Positions 7,205 through 13,659 of a DNA stretch of 16,144 nucleotides are shown here, piece after piece; positions within the stretch are counted from its first letter, which is position 1, and each line of letters opens with the position of its first letter. The notes beneath the pieces were generated by a model. That model was not told the DNA's origin, searched no databases, and was given only the letters and a program-made list of their open reading frames with translations. Both the position numbers and the translations under genes were made by a program. Source of the stretch: Spirochaetaceae bacterium (GTDB taxonomy: Bacteria; Spirochaetota; Spirochaetia; Treponematales; Treponemataceae); assembly GCA_031272345.1 (NCBI GenBank), contig JAISTZ010000136.1, forward strand, positions 1 through 16,144, written 5' to 3'.

Positions 7205-10048
7205 TTAGGGCACGTGGATGATGTCCCTGGGTTTGGAGCCGTTTGCGGGACCCACGATGCCCCGCCTTTCCATCTCCTCCACCAGGCGGGCGGCCCGGTT
7301 GTAGCCGATTTTGAGCTTCCGCTGGATGTAGGAGGCCGAGGCTTTTCCGGCCTGGAGCACGATTTCCAGGGCCTTGTCGTACATGGGGTCGGCCCCCTCC
7401 TCAAAGAGGGTGTCGTCGATTTCTTCGTCATCGTCGTCCACGAAAATTTCGTCGTCAATGTAGTTCGGCTCACCGAGGCCCTTCACGTAATCCGCCACCT
7501 GCTCCACCTCCGCGTCCGACACGAAGGTGCCCTGGATGCGCACCGGGAAGGGGTCAGCGGCGGAGGAGTAGAGCATGTCCCCCTTGCCGAGGAGCTTTTC
7601 CGCCCCGACCTGGTCGATGATGATACGGCTGTCGGTCTTGGAGGCCACCATGAAGGCGATTCTGGTGGGGATGTTCGCCTTGATGAGTCCCGTAATCACG
7701 TCGATTGAGGGCCGCTGGGTGGCCAGGACCAGGTGGATTCCCACGGCCCGGCTCATGGCCGCCAGGCGGGCCACGGTGGATTCCAGCTCCTTCCCGGTGG
7801 TCGCCATGAGGTCGGCGAATTCGTCGATGATGATCACGATGGCGGGGAGCCGCTCGGTGATGAGCTTCCGCTCGTCAATCCGCTCGTTGTAACTGGTGAT
7901 GTCCCGCACACCCATGGTGTCGAGGAGGGCGTACCGCCGCTCCATCTCGCACAGGCAGTATTGCAGGGCCTGGAAAGCCCGCTTGGGTTCGGTAATCACC
8001 GGAGTCAGCAGGTGGGGGATGTCGTTGTAGAGCTTGAGTTCCACGATCTTGGGGTCGATCAGAATCAGGCGCACCTCCTCCGGGGACCTGGTGAAGAGGA
8101 TGGAGAGGATGAGGGAGTTGACGCACACGGACTTGCCTGACCCGGTGGCCCCGGCAATCAGCATGTGGGGGGTCTTTGTCAGGTCGATTATCTGGGCATC
8201 CCCCATGATGTCCTTGCCGAGCACCACGGGGATGTTGTATTTCTTGAACCGGGAGTCCCCGGTCTCCATGATTTCCTTAAAACTGACGATGGCGCGGTTT
8301 TTGTTCGGAATCTCGATGCCCACCGCGTGTTTCCCCGGAATGGGCGCCACGATACGCACACTCGACGCGGCCAGGCGCAGGGCGATGTTGTCTTGCAGGG
8401 AGACGATCTTGCTGAGCTTGACTCCCGGCGCGGGGAGAATCTCGATCATCGTGATCACCGGGCCTTTTTTTATGCCCGTCACTTCCGCCTGGATGCTGAA
8501 TTCGTTCAGGGTTTCCTGGAGCAGATTCGCGGCCCGGCGAGTCTCGTCGTCAATCACCCAATATTCGCCGTCCGGGTAGGACGTAAGGAGCTCCCCGATG
8601 GGAACCTTATATGACCTCTTCCTTATCCTGGGGGAAGTTTTTTTTTTCTCCCCATCCACAACGGTCTGGGGTATCTCCTCCGGTTCCTGGGGCACCACCG
8701 CGGCGGCCCGCTCCTCACGGATTTTTTCAAAGTCCAGGGGGATGACCACGTCCGGTTCCGGCTCCTGGCTCTTGTCGTCCAGGATGGAGTCCGCCCTGGC
8801 AAGGAGCTTGGGGTATTCGCTCTCTGACCCTTCCTCAAAGGGGTTGGTCAGGAAATTTTCTTCGTTGGGATTGTAGAGCCCCTGCTTCTGGGCTTCCTCC
8901 GAGTCACCGGTCTCCTCCGGGGAATCGGTCACGTCCGAGTCAGCAGCCGCTTTCGGGGAATCAGCCTTCTCCGTGAAATCGGCCCTATCCGGCTCAGCAG
9001 CCCCTTCCGGGGAATCGGTATCCGGGACACCGGCCGCGTCCGGCTCATCCAGGACATCGGTTTCGTGCCGCCAGTCGTCACCCTCCACGGCGGGATCCGT
9101 CTCCTCCGGGAAATCGGCTTCCTCCGGGAAGTCCGCCTCGTTAAGGGGTTGGGCGCGGGGCTCAGTGACGGGTTTGTCCCTGGCGACCGCCGGAGCCGGA
9201 GTCGGCGCCGCCGGGGTTGTTTTCCCGGAGCCGGGCCGGTTTTCGGGTCCCAGGAGGGCGTTGATTTCCGCTTCGGTCAGTCTGGGCCAGGTGATTTCTT
9301 CCCCGGACTTTTTTGCCTGGGCCGGAGCGGCCGCCGCGGTTTGGACACTCGCCGGAGCGGCCGCCGTGGTTTGGCCCCCCGCCGGGGCGGCTGCCACGGG
9401 GGCGCTCACCGTCACCGCCGGTGACGCCGGTGACGCCGGGGGGGCTGCTCTGGGGGATGAAGCCTGGGGCTGCATCCGCTCCCCAAGGGGGACACGCCGG
9501 GGGGCAGGGGCTGGGGGCCGGGGCAGGACGACGGTCCTGTCCAGTATTGTGGGCTCCGGGGAACCGGCTGCTTTCGGCGCTTCCTCGGGGCCGGAAAATT
9601 TCGCGTCCGCGACGATTCTCGCCAGGAGATATTCGATCGCCACCAGGAGGGCGCAGATGGTGAGGACCACCGCGATTTTTATGCCTAAAAGCAGACCCGC
9701 GTCTTCCCGGGCGAACATTCTGCACAGCTTCTCCGTCAATACGATGGTGAGGAAGGGAATCACGCTGGCAAGGAGGTACACCCCCCGCTTCTGGGACCAC
9801 CGGGGCCAAAAGCACAGGATCCCCGCTTCCAGGAGGAACAGGGGAATCAGCGCCGCCGAGTACCCGTACACCGACATGAGGGCCCTTCCGGTCTCAATCA
9901 GGAACCGCCCCCTGGTTTGGACGCCGAAGTCGAGCACCCTGGTGAACAGGGTTACCGAAAAGAAAGCGGCTATCCCGAAGAGGATGGTCCCGATGAGAAT
10001 ATCGGGCGCAGTTGACCGTGATTTTTTCCGTTCCGTAGAGTCCATCAT
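7205..10048 (-). CDS. ftsK: DNA translocase FtsK/SpoIIIE
   Basis: Septum-anchored ATP-driven DNA pump that clears chromosome ends during division and normally activates XerCD at dif. The 947-aa product has four membrane helices (about 16-36, 61-81, 89-106, 117-146) and a long low-complexity Pro/Ala/Glu/Asp-rich linker (about 150-475). The alpha domain (about 480-600) and the RecA-like motor follow, with Walker A GATGSGKS at 633-640 and Walker B ending D742-E743 ('IIIDEFADLM'). The C-terminal winged-helix gamma domain spans about 884-947 and reads DNA orientation sequences. I chose the ATG at 10048 (MMDSTER) because GAAGGA lies just upstream; the in-frame extension to 10174 would add non-conserved residues and run through the flbB promoter. 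The gene contains 30-bp tandem repeats and an A10 tract. It is divergent from flbB. Confidence 0.96.
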   Translation of the reverse strand: MMDSTERKKSRSTAPDILIGTILFGIAAFFSVTLFTRVLDFGVQTRGRFLIETGRALMSVYGYSAALIPLFLLEAGILCFWPRWSQKRGVYLLASVIPFLTIVLTEKLCRMFAREDAGLLLGIKIAVVLTICALLVAIEYLLARIVADAKFSGPEEAPKAAGSPEPTILDRTVVLPRPPAPAPRRVPLGERMQPQASSPRAAPPASPASPAVTVSAPVAAAPAGGQTTAAAPASVQTAAAAPAQAKKSGEEITWPRLTEAEINALLGPENRPGSGKTTPAAPTPAPAVARDKPVTEPRAQPLNEADFPEEADFPEETDPAVEGDDWRHETDVLDEPDAAGVPDTDSPEGAAEPDRADFTEKADSPKAAADSDVTDSPEETGDSEEAQKQGLYNPNEENFLTNPFEEGSESEYPKLLARADSILDDKSQEPEPDVVIPLDFEKIREERAAAVVPQEPEEIPQTVVDGEKKKTSPRIRKRSYKVPIGELLTSYPDGEYWVIDDETRRAANLLQETLNEFSIQAEVTGIKKGPVITMIEILPAPGVKLSKIVSLQDNIALRLAASSVRIVAPIPGKHAVGIEIPNKNRAIVSFKEIMETGDSRFKKYNIPVVLGKDIMGDAQIIDLTKTPHMLIAGATGSGKSVCVNSLILSILFTRSPEEVRLILIDPKIVELKLYNDIPHLLTPVITEPKRAFQALQYCLCEMERRYALLDTMGVRDITSYNERIDERKLITERLPAIVIIIDEFADLMATTGKELESTVARLAAMSRAVGIHLVLATQRPSIDVITGLIKANIPTRIAFMVASKTDSRIIIDQVGAEKLLGKGDMLYSSAADPFPVRIQGTFVSDAEVEQVADYVKGLGEPNYIDDEIFVDDDDEEIDDTLFEEGADPMYDKALEIVLQAGKASASYIQRKLKIGYNRAARLVEEMERRGIVGPANGSKPRDIIHVP
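8638..8647 (-). repeat. A10 homopolymer in ftsK, a possible slippage site
   Basis: Ten consecutive A on the coding strand encode Lys 468-470 and the first base of Thr 471, at the junction of the linker and the motor. Reading the sequence by hand, one extra A leads to a stop after about ten further codons, and one missing A to a stop after about four. Polymerase or ribosome slippage would therefore release a truncated protein of membrane helices plus linker. The run is seen directly; slippage is inference. Confidence 0.5.
8916..9135 (-). repeat. Degenerate acidic repeat in the ftsK linker
   Basis: On the plus strand the word TCCGGGGAATCGG or a close variant recurs at 8916, 8952 (one or two changes), 9006, 9105 and 9123. 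On the coding strand it specifies Asp-(Ser/Phe)-Pro-Glu-(Glu/Gly/Lys)-type units, giving a strongly acidic, Pro-containing linker. Two copies are exactly 90 bp apart (30 codons), suggesting growth by unequal duplication. Such linkers are poorly conserved across FtsK proteins. Confidence 0.65.
9321..9400 (-). repeat. 30-bp tandem repeat in the ftsK linker
   Basis: Two full 30-bp units (9321-9350 and 9351-9380) and a partial third (9381-9400) share the core GCCGGAGCGGCCGCCG with few differences. The coding strand reads Ala-rich ten-residue units resembling 'AAAPASVQT'. Because the unit is a multiple of three, gain or loss of copies keeps the frame. Just beyond (9411-9440) there are shorter 9-bp repeats of CCGGTGACG. 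Confidence 0.8.
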
Positions 10049-10061
10049 CGTTCCTTCACAG

Positions 10062-10067
10062 ATTATC
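10062..10067 (-). promoter_or_regulatory. Possible -10 element for ftsK
   Basis: The minus strand reads GATAAT at plus 10062-10067, 13 nt before the ftsK ATG. At 17-nt spacing no good -35 is found (CTCAAG), so this is a weak proposal. If used, the ftsK leader would be only about 6-8 nt long and would barely include the GAAGGA site. Confidence 0.3.
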
Positions 10068-10082
10068 GGCGTAAAAAAGTGC

Positions 10083-10142
10083 CCCTTGAGGGTATTCTCA
10101 CCTTGTTTTTTTCCGAAAATAAAGATAGAATGACCCTTGAGG
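10083..10142. repeat. CCCTTGAGG direct repeat around the ftsK/flbB promoter region
   Basis: The 9-mer CCCTTGAGG occurs at 10083-10091 and again at 10134-10142, 51 bp apart, on either side of the flbB -35/-10 elements. The right copy contains the GAGG used as the flbB ribosome-binding site. It could be a pair of binding sites for a regulator of the divergent genes, or chance; only two copies were noticed. Confidence 0.35.
10103..10131 (+). promoter_or_regulatory. Sigma70-type promoter for flbB
   Basis: TTGTTT (10103-10108), a 17-nt AT-rich spacer and TAGAAT (10126-10131) lie in the ftsK-flbB divergent space. The predicted transcription start is near 10138, giving a leader of about 12 nt that still includes GAGG (10139-10142) 7 nt before the ATG. 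Confidence 0.6.
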
Positions 10143-10149
10143 CGGTTTA

Positions 10150-10779
10150 ATGGGGACTGTTCAATACATCGCAAAAATTTTCGTCCTCCTGGCGCTCATC
10201 ACGGTGATGGTCTTCGGGGGACTCATGTGGTTCGATTACCTGGGGGTCATCGAGCTCAAGAAGCAGCTCGCCCCGGTGTACCGGCTCGTGGGGCTCCAAC
10301 CCCAAACCGGAATCACCGCATCGGCGGACAATCCCTTCACCGCGGACCTGGACGACGACAGGCTCGCCAAGCGTCTGGAGGCCCTGAATGTGCGGGACGA
10401 GGAGCTTTCCAAGCGGGAGGCGGACATCTCCGCCCAGGAGGCCCTGAACGAGCAGGTGGCCAGGGAGCTTGAGGAGCGCCGGGTTTCCCAGGACGAAAAA
10501 GAGCGGACCTTCGAGGGCGAGCGGAACAAATACAACGAGCGGAGCGCGAATGTGGAGCAGAACGCCCGGAATCTGACGGGCATGGCCCCGCAGAACGCGG
10601 TGAACATCATGCTCGCCATGGACGACCAAAATGTGATTGACATCCTCCGAAAGACCGAAGAAATCGCCAAGGCCGAGAACGCCTCCTCCATGGTGGCCTA
10701 CTGGCTCTCCCTCATGCCCGCCGAACGGGCCGCAACCATCCAGCGCAAAATGCTGGAGCGCCCGGCCGCGCAAAACTAG
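10150..10779 (+). CDS. flbB: Periplasmic-flagellar collar protein FlbB (MotE-like)
   Basis: Likely FlbB, the inner-membrane protein that in Borrelia forms the base of the spirochaete-specific collar around the flagellar motor and helps position the stators. The 209-aa product has an N-terminal membrane helix (about residues 7-30). A long charged coiled coil spans about 68-140, rich in Glu, Arg and Lys with heptad-like spacing. The C-terminal MgtE_N/MotE-like helical region (about 143-205) contains 'LTGMAPQNAVNIMLAMDD' and the 'YWLSLMPAERAATIQRKM' segment. This is the architecture of FlbB and MotE, and with other spirochaete-like traits of the window FlbB is the better name. It stands alone here; other flagellar genes are not adjacent. 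A general MotE-family chaperone/stator protein is the alternative. Confidence 0.75.
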   Translation: MGTVQYIAKIFVLLALITVMVFGGLMWFDYLGVIELKKQLAPVYRLVGLQPQTGITASADNPFTADLDDDRLAKRLEALNVRDEELSKREADISAQEALNEQVARELEERRVSQDEKERTFEGERNKYNERSANVEQNARNLTGMAPQNAVNIMLAMDDQNVIDILRKTEEIAKAENASSMVAYWLSLMPAERAATIQRKMLERPAAQN

Positions 10780-10790
10780 CCCCCATTCGC

Positions 10791-10814
10791 TCCCTGGGGT
10801 TCCCCTCCAGGGGA
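10791..10814 (+). other. Hairpin between flbB and gatC
   Basis: CCCTGG (10792-10797) pairs with CCAGGG (10807-10812) around a 9-nt loop, extendable by a T-G pair. It lies 11 nt after the flbB stop and just before the gatC promoter. No T-run follows, so it is at best a weak or factor-assisted terminator. Confidence 0.35.
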
Positions 10815-10817
10815 TGC

Positions 10818-10846
10818 TTGCGGAGAATACAAAAACCTGCTACAGT
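10818..10846 (+). promoter_or_regulatory. Putative promoter for gatCA, near-leaderless
   Basis: TTGCGG (10818-10823), a 17-nt spacer and TACAGT (10841-10846) form a moderate sigma70-type promoter. Transcription would begin near 10853, about 4 nt before the gatC ATG. No Shine-Dalgarno is visible in the preceding bases, consistent with leaderless initiation. Confidence 0.5.
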
Positions 10847-10856
10847 GGCCTCAACC

Positions 10857-11162
10857 ATGGAAAAAAAGAAGATTGACGAGGAAACCCTTGAGGCGCTCCT
10901 CTACCTGTCCCGGCTTTCCCCGGAGAGCGCAAACCTCCAGGTCCTCCGGGACCAGGTTGACCAGATAGTCACCTATTTTGAAGTGCTTTCGGAGTATGAC
11001 GAAGGGGAAAACCCCTACGACGCCTATCCCTCCACCAGGGCTGAAAGCCTCCGGGGGGACGACACGGTCCCCGGGCTTGAGATGGCCAACGTCAAACGCA
11101 TCACCGGGGAATTCACCGACGGGTACTTCCGGGTGCCCAAGGTCCTGGGGGAGGGCGTATGA
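10857..11162 (+). CDS. gatC: Asp-tRNA(Asn)/Glu-tRNA(Gln) amidotransferase subunit C
   Basis: Small subunit of the GatCAB amidotransferase, which converts misacylated Glu-tRNA(Gln) (and Asp-tRNA(Asn)) to the correct amide form; GatC wraps around GatA and stabilises the complex. The product is 101 aa, normal length. The N-terminal helix 'IDEETLEALLYLSRLSPES', the middle 'QVDQIVTYFEVLSEYD' and the C-terminal 'GYFRVPKVL' match the family pattern. The ATG at 10857 starts the conserved region; an upstream in-frame TTG at 10818 would add non-conserved residues. The stop overlaps the gatA ATG (ATGA), so the two are coupled. Confidence 0.93.
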   Translation: MEKKKIDEETLEALLYLSRLSPESANLQVLRDQVDQIVTYFEVLSEYDEGENPYDAYPSTRAESLRGDDTVPGLEMANVKRITGEFTDGYFRVPKVLGEGV

Positions 11163-12718
11163 GCGGCGGCATCCCCCTCACGATTGACGACGCCCTGGAA
11201 GCTCTCGCTTCGGGCGGCATCACCAGCGAGCAGATGGTCTCCCATTCAATCTCCGTGTTCCAGGAGGACGCCCATTCGCCGGTTCCCCTGAACGCCTTTC
11301 TTGAAATGTACGACGACGCCCTGGAGCGGGCCCGGGAGGCCGACCGGGAACGGGCGGCGGCACAAAAAGCCGGAACTCTGGCCGCGCTTTTGCAAGAAAA
11401 GCCCCTTCTGGGCCTGCCCTTTGCGGTAAAGGACAACATGTCCGTCCAGGGGAAGCGCCTCACCTGCGCCAGCCATATCCTTGAGGGCTACATCGCGCCC
11501 TACAACGCCACGGTGATAGACCGGCTCGTAAAAGCCGGGGCCGTCCCCCTGGGCCGGTGCAACATGGACGAATTCGCCATGGGCTCCTCCACGGAATACT
11601 CGATTTACGGGCCAACCCGAAATCCCATCGACCGGGCATACGTGTCCGGGGGCTCCTCCGGGGGCGGGGCCGCGGCGGTGGCGGCCAATCAGGCCCTCTT
11701 TGCCCTGGGTACGGAAACCGGCGGGTCCGTGCGGCTCCCGGCGAGCTACTGCGGCATCTACGGCCTCAAGCCCACCTACGGCGTATTGAGCCGCTGGGGA
11801 ATCGTGGCCTACGGAAGCTCCCTTGACCAGGTGGGCGTCATGGGCCGCACCCCCAGGGACATCGCCCTGCCCCTTTCGGTCATGTGCGGGGCGGACTTTT
11901 ACGACGACACATCGGCGGACCTGCCCGGCGCGGACTCCCTCCGCAACCTCCAGGCTTTTGCAAAAAGCGACTCCGCCGCCTTCGGCGGCCTGAAAATCGC
12001 CGTGCCCAGGCAGTTCCTCGAAGCCCAGGGCCTCTCCGAGGACGTGCGGGCCGTGTTCGACACAACCCAGAAGTGGTTCCGGGACAGGGGCGCACGGGTT
12101 GAACAGGTCGACCTGCCCATCCTGAACGCATCCCTGGCGAGCTACTACGTGATTGCCCTGAGCGAGGCCGCCAGCAACCTGAGCCGCTTTGACGGCATCC
12201 GCTACGGACACCGGGTTGATCCCGGGGAGGGCTACGACGAGCTCTACGTGGCCACCAGGAGCGAAGGCTTCGGGGCGGAGGTGAAGCGGCGGATCATCAT
12301 CGGGAACTACGTGCTTTCGGAACAATTCTCCGGGGACTGCTACAAAAAGGGCATGACCGTGCGGGCCCGGATCCAGCGGGAAATCGCCGCCCTCTTCCAG
12401 ACCCACCAGGTGATTCTCTGCCCCACCTGCCCCACCGCGGCCTTCAAGCTGGGCCAAAAGGTGGACGACCCCCTGGAGATGTACCTCTCGGACCTGTACA
12501 CCATGTTCGTGAACCTGGCGCGGATTCCCTCGGTGTCGGTCCCCGCGGGATACACAAAACCCGCCGGCACTGAAAAAGCGGCTTCGCCGCCCGCCCTGCC
12601 CGTGGGCATCCAGTTTGCCGGGGCCATGTTCAGCGAGCCCTTCATCCTGGCCCTGGCCCAGGCCTGGGAAGAGGACCACCCCGGGTGCGGGATCCCCGTG
12701 AAGGACGGTACGATCTGA
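11159..12718 (+). CDS. gatA: Glutamyl-tRNA(Gln) amidotransferase subunit A
   Basis: Amidase subunit that hydrolyses glutamine and passes the ammonia through GatB to the misacylated tRNA. The product is 519 aa, somewhat longer than the usual 480-490. The amidase-signature triad is intact: Lys 91 in 'FAVKDN', Ser 166 in 'SGGSSGGG' and nucleophile Ser 190 in 'TETGGSVRLPAS'. Each is offset by +12 from the S. aureus numbering (79/154/178), so much of the added length is at the N-terminus. Another small insertion sits near 'KPAGTEKAASPPA' towards the C-terminus. 'LKPTYGVLSRWG' and 'SSLDQVG' are also classic. It is translationally coupled to gatC. gatB does not follow; the next genes run on the opposite strand. 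Confidence 0.96.
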   Translation: MSGGIPLTIDDALEALASGGITSEQMVSHSISVFQEDAHSPVPLNAFLEMYDDALERAREADRERAAAQKAGTLAALLQEKPLLGLPFAVKDNMSVQGKRLTCASHILEGYIAPYNATVIDRLVKAGAVPLGRCNMDEFAMGSSTEYSIYGPTRNPIDRAYVSGGSSGGGAAAVAANQALFALGTETGGSVRLPASYCGIYGLKPTYGVLSRWGIVAYGSSLDQVGVMGRTPRDIALPLSVMCGADFYDDTSADLPGADSLRNLQAFAKSDSAAFGGLKIAVPRQFLEAQGLSEDVRAVFDTTQKWFRDRGARVEQVDLPILNASLASYYVIALSEAASNLSRFDGIRYGHRVDPGEGYDELYVATRSEGFGAEVKRRIIIGNYVLSEQFSGDCYKKGMTVRARIQREIAALFQTHQVILCPTCPTAAFKLGQKVDDPLEMYLSDLYTMFVNLARIPSVSVPAGYTKPAGTEKAASPPALPVGIQFAGAMFSEPFILALAQAWEEDHPGCGIPVKDGTI

Positions 12719-12740
12719 TCGCGGCGCAGGACGGCGCTGG

Positions 12741-13163
12741 TTAAACAGAATCCCCGGGCAGAACGGTGCGGCCCGCGATTTTTGCGTACAGGAAATCCGC
12801 GTCTTCGATAAAATCGGGTATAATAGAAACCACTGAATCCGCGCTGAATTCATCGTAGGTGTGACTGGTGAGATTCCGCATCCTGCGGTACCTGTTCCAC
12901 TGGGCAAGGTCACGCAGCAAGAGCCCCCGCGCGTTTGCCGTGCGGATAATATCGGCAAAAAACATTTCCTCCACCTGTTGACGGCTTGATTCCGCCTCCA
13001 GTAAAAACCGGCGGAGCATTTTATAGGCCATTTCGTAGGTGTATTCGTAACGCTGTATCACGGAATCCCGCACAATGGTGTTAGTCTTGTCCCGGTCAAA
13101 TACAGAAACCGCTTCTTTGAGGCTGGAAAGGGCTTTCTCAAAGGGCGAAAAGTCAATCGGCAT
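12741..13163 (-). CDS. HEPN-like nucleotidyltransferase substrate-binding protein (HI0074 type)
   Basis: A 140-aa all-helical protein of the HI0074/HEPN group, the partner of minimal nucleotidyltransferases. In characterised HEPN-MNT pairs the HEPN protein is an RNase toxin silenced by AMP addition to a Tyr near its active site. The motif R-x4-H-x-Y is intact here: R96, H101 and Y103 within 'RNLTSHTYDE'. Other family features are the N-terminal helix 'FEKALSSLKEAV', 'RYEYTYEMAYKMLRRFL' at 38-54 and the region near 85-95. It overlaps the upstream nucleotidyltransferase gene by 11 nt, so the two are co-translated. It ends 22 bp from the convergent gatA stop. Whether it is a toxin or only a substrate-binding subunit cannot be told from sequence. 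Confidence 0.88.
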   Translation of the reverse strand: MPIDFSPFEKALSSLKEAVSVFDRDKTNTIVRDSVIQRYEYTYEMAYKMLRRFLLEAESSRQQVEEMFFADIIRTANARGLLLRDLAQWNRYRRMRNLTSHTYDEFSADSVVSIIPDFIEDADFLYAKIAGRTVLPGDSV

Positions 13164-13470
13164 GTCCGCCTCGCTCGTACAGGGTTACGCCGTCATTTTT
13201 GATATGCTCGGCGATAAGGGGGCTGGAAATGTGCCCGGCAAGGGACAGGTCGGCTTTATACGGCAAAAGCAGGCCATCCACTTCGTCTTCGAGCGCCCAT
13301 TTTGCGTCCATGTCCAGGCCAGCGCCGTACAGGGCGATGTCGATGTCCGAGTAGGCGCAATGGTTGCCCCGCGCCCGGGAACCAAAAAGCACGGCCTTTT
13401 CCACCTCCCTGTGTTTGGAAAAAATCCGGCGGAGCCCCGCGATTTCGCTTTCGGTAAGACCATAAGCCAT
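13153..13470 (-). CDS. Minimal nucleotidyltransferase (MNT/HI0073 type)
   Basis: A 105-aa polymerase-beta-like nucleotidyltransferase. The active-site motif GSRARG (30-35) is followed by the metal-binding D42-x-D44 ('SDIDIAL'), and a third Asp is at 74 ('KADLSLAG'), so the catalytic set looks complete. In HEPN-MNT modules this protein acts as antitoxin by AMPylating or oligo-AMPylating the HEPN partner. Its stop overlaps the start of the HEPN gene by 11 nt. The ATG at 13470 lies only 6 nt from a -10-like box and has no Shine-Dalgarno, suggesting a leaderless message. The pair sits between gatA and an ABC importer and looks less GC-rich than the neighbours, consistent with acquisition. Confidence 0.9.
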   Translation of the reverse strand: MAYGLTESEIAGLRRIFSKHREVEKAVLFGSRARGNHCAYSDIDIALYGAGLDMDAKWALEDEVDGLLLPYKADLSLAGHISSPLIAEHIKNDGVTLYERGGHAD

Positions 13471-13476
13471 GGGGAA

Positions 13477-13506
13477 ACTCTACCGCGGAACGGGCGTAGA
13501 CGTCAA
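13477..13506 (-). promoter_or_regulatory. Promoter for the MNT-HEPN pair, leaderless layout
   Basis: On the minus strand, TTGACG (plus 13501-13506), an 18-nt spacer and TAGAGT (plus 13477-13482) form a sigma70-type promoter. Only six bases separate the -10 from the ATG at 13470, so transcription would begin at or next to the A of the start codon. Confidence 0.6.
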
Positions 13507-13567
13507 GATAGGACCCGTCCTGTTCCTCCAACGCCGCGGCCCCCTCGATTACCTGATTTTTTTGCTG

Positions 13568-13582
13568 AATTTTTCAAAAATT
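13568..13582. other. AT-rich dyad upstream of the ABC gene promoter
   Basis: AATTTTT-C-AAAAATT is a perfect 15-bp dyad ending 13 bp before the TTGACA at 13596. It could be an operator or an UP-like element, and it lies in the shared upstream region of the divergent MNT-HEPN and ABC genes. AT-rich dyads arise easily by chance. Confidence 0.35.
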
Positions 13583-13595
13583 TACCCAAAACCCC

Positions 13596-13624
13596 TTGAC
13601 AAGCCTTTTTTAATCAGCAGAATT
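13596..13624 (+). promoter_or_regulatory. Candidate promoter for the ABC importer genes
   Basis: A perfect TTGACA (13596-13601) is followed after 17 nt by a poor -10 (AGAATT, 13619-13624). Transcription would start near 13631, giving a leader of about 42 nt. The strong -35 with a weak -10 suggests an activator-dependent or regulated promoter. The rest of the 202-bp space from 13471 to 13672 holds the opposing MNT promoter, the dyad at 13568 and a small hairpin; no gene is seen in it. Confidence 0.45.
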
Positions 13625-13643
13625 CCTATCGAAATAATAAGAA

Positions 13644-13659
13644 TTTGGCTGAGGCCAAA
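13644..13659 (+). other. Leader hairpin just before the binding-protein ribosome site
   Basis: TTTGGC (13644-13649), loop TGAG and GCCAAA (13654-13659) form a perfect 6-bp stem ending 3 nt before the AGGAG at 13663-13667. It could influence translation or stabilise the 5' end. The leader is too short for a known riboswitch. Confidence 0.4.

Noticed and set aside
6017..7708. Long plus-strand open frame (563 codons) opposite purA and ftsK
   Set aside because: Spans two real minus-strand genes and has the biased composition of a GC-rich antisense frame, with no recognisable domain.
9411..9440. Short CCGGTGACG repeats considered as a CRISPR-like array or operator
   Set aside because: Only a few 9-bp units without spacers, inside the ftsK linker and in frame; simple coding repeat.
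8973..10133. Plus-strand open frame (386 codons) opposite ftsK
   Set aside because: Ser/Gly/Ala-rich antisense of the repetitive FtsK linker and membrane region; no start signal and no domain.
10049..10174. Upstream extension of FtsK to an ATG at 10174
   Set aside because: The added 42 residues do not resemble FtsK, and the stretch contains the flbB promoter and start; the ATG at 10048 has a ribosome site.
11246..12958. Long minus-strand open frame (570 codons) opposite gatA
   Set aside because: Shadow of the GC-rich gatA codons: low-complexity Gly/His/Pro/Val-rich translation, no family resemblance, and it crosses the end of gatA into the HEPN gene.
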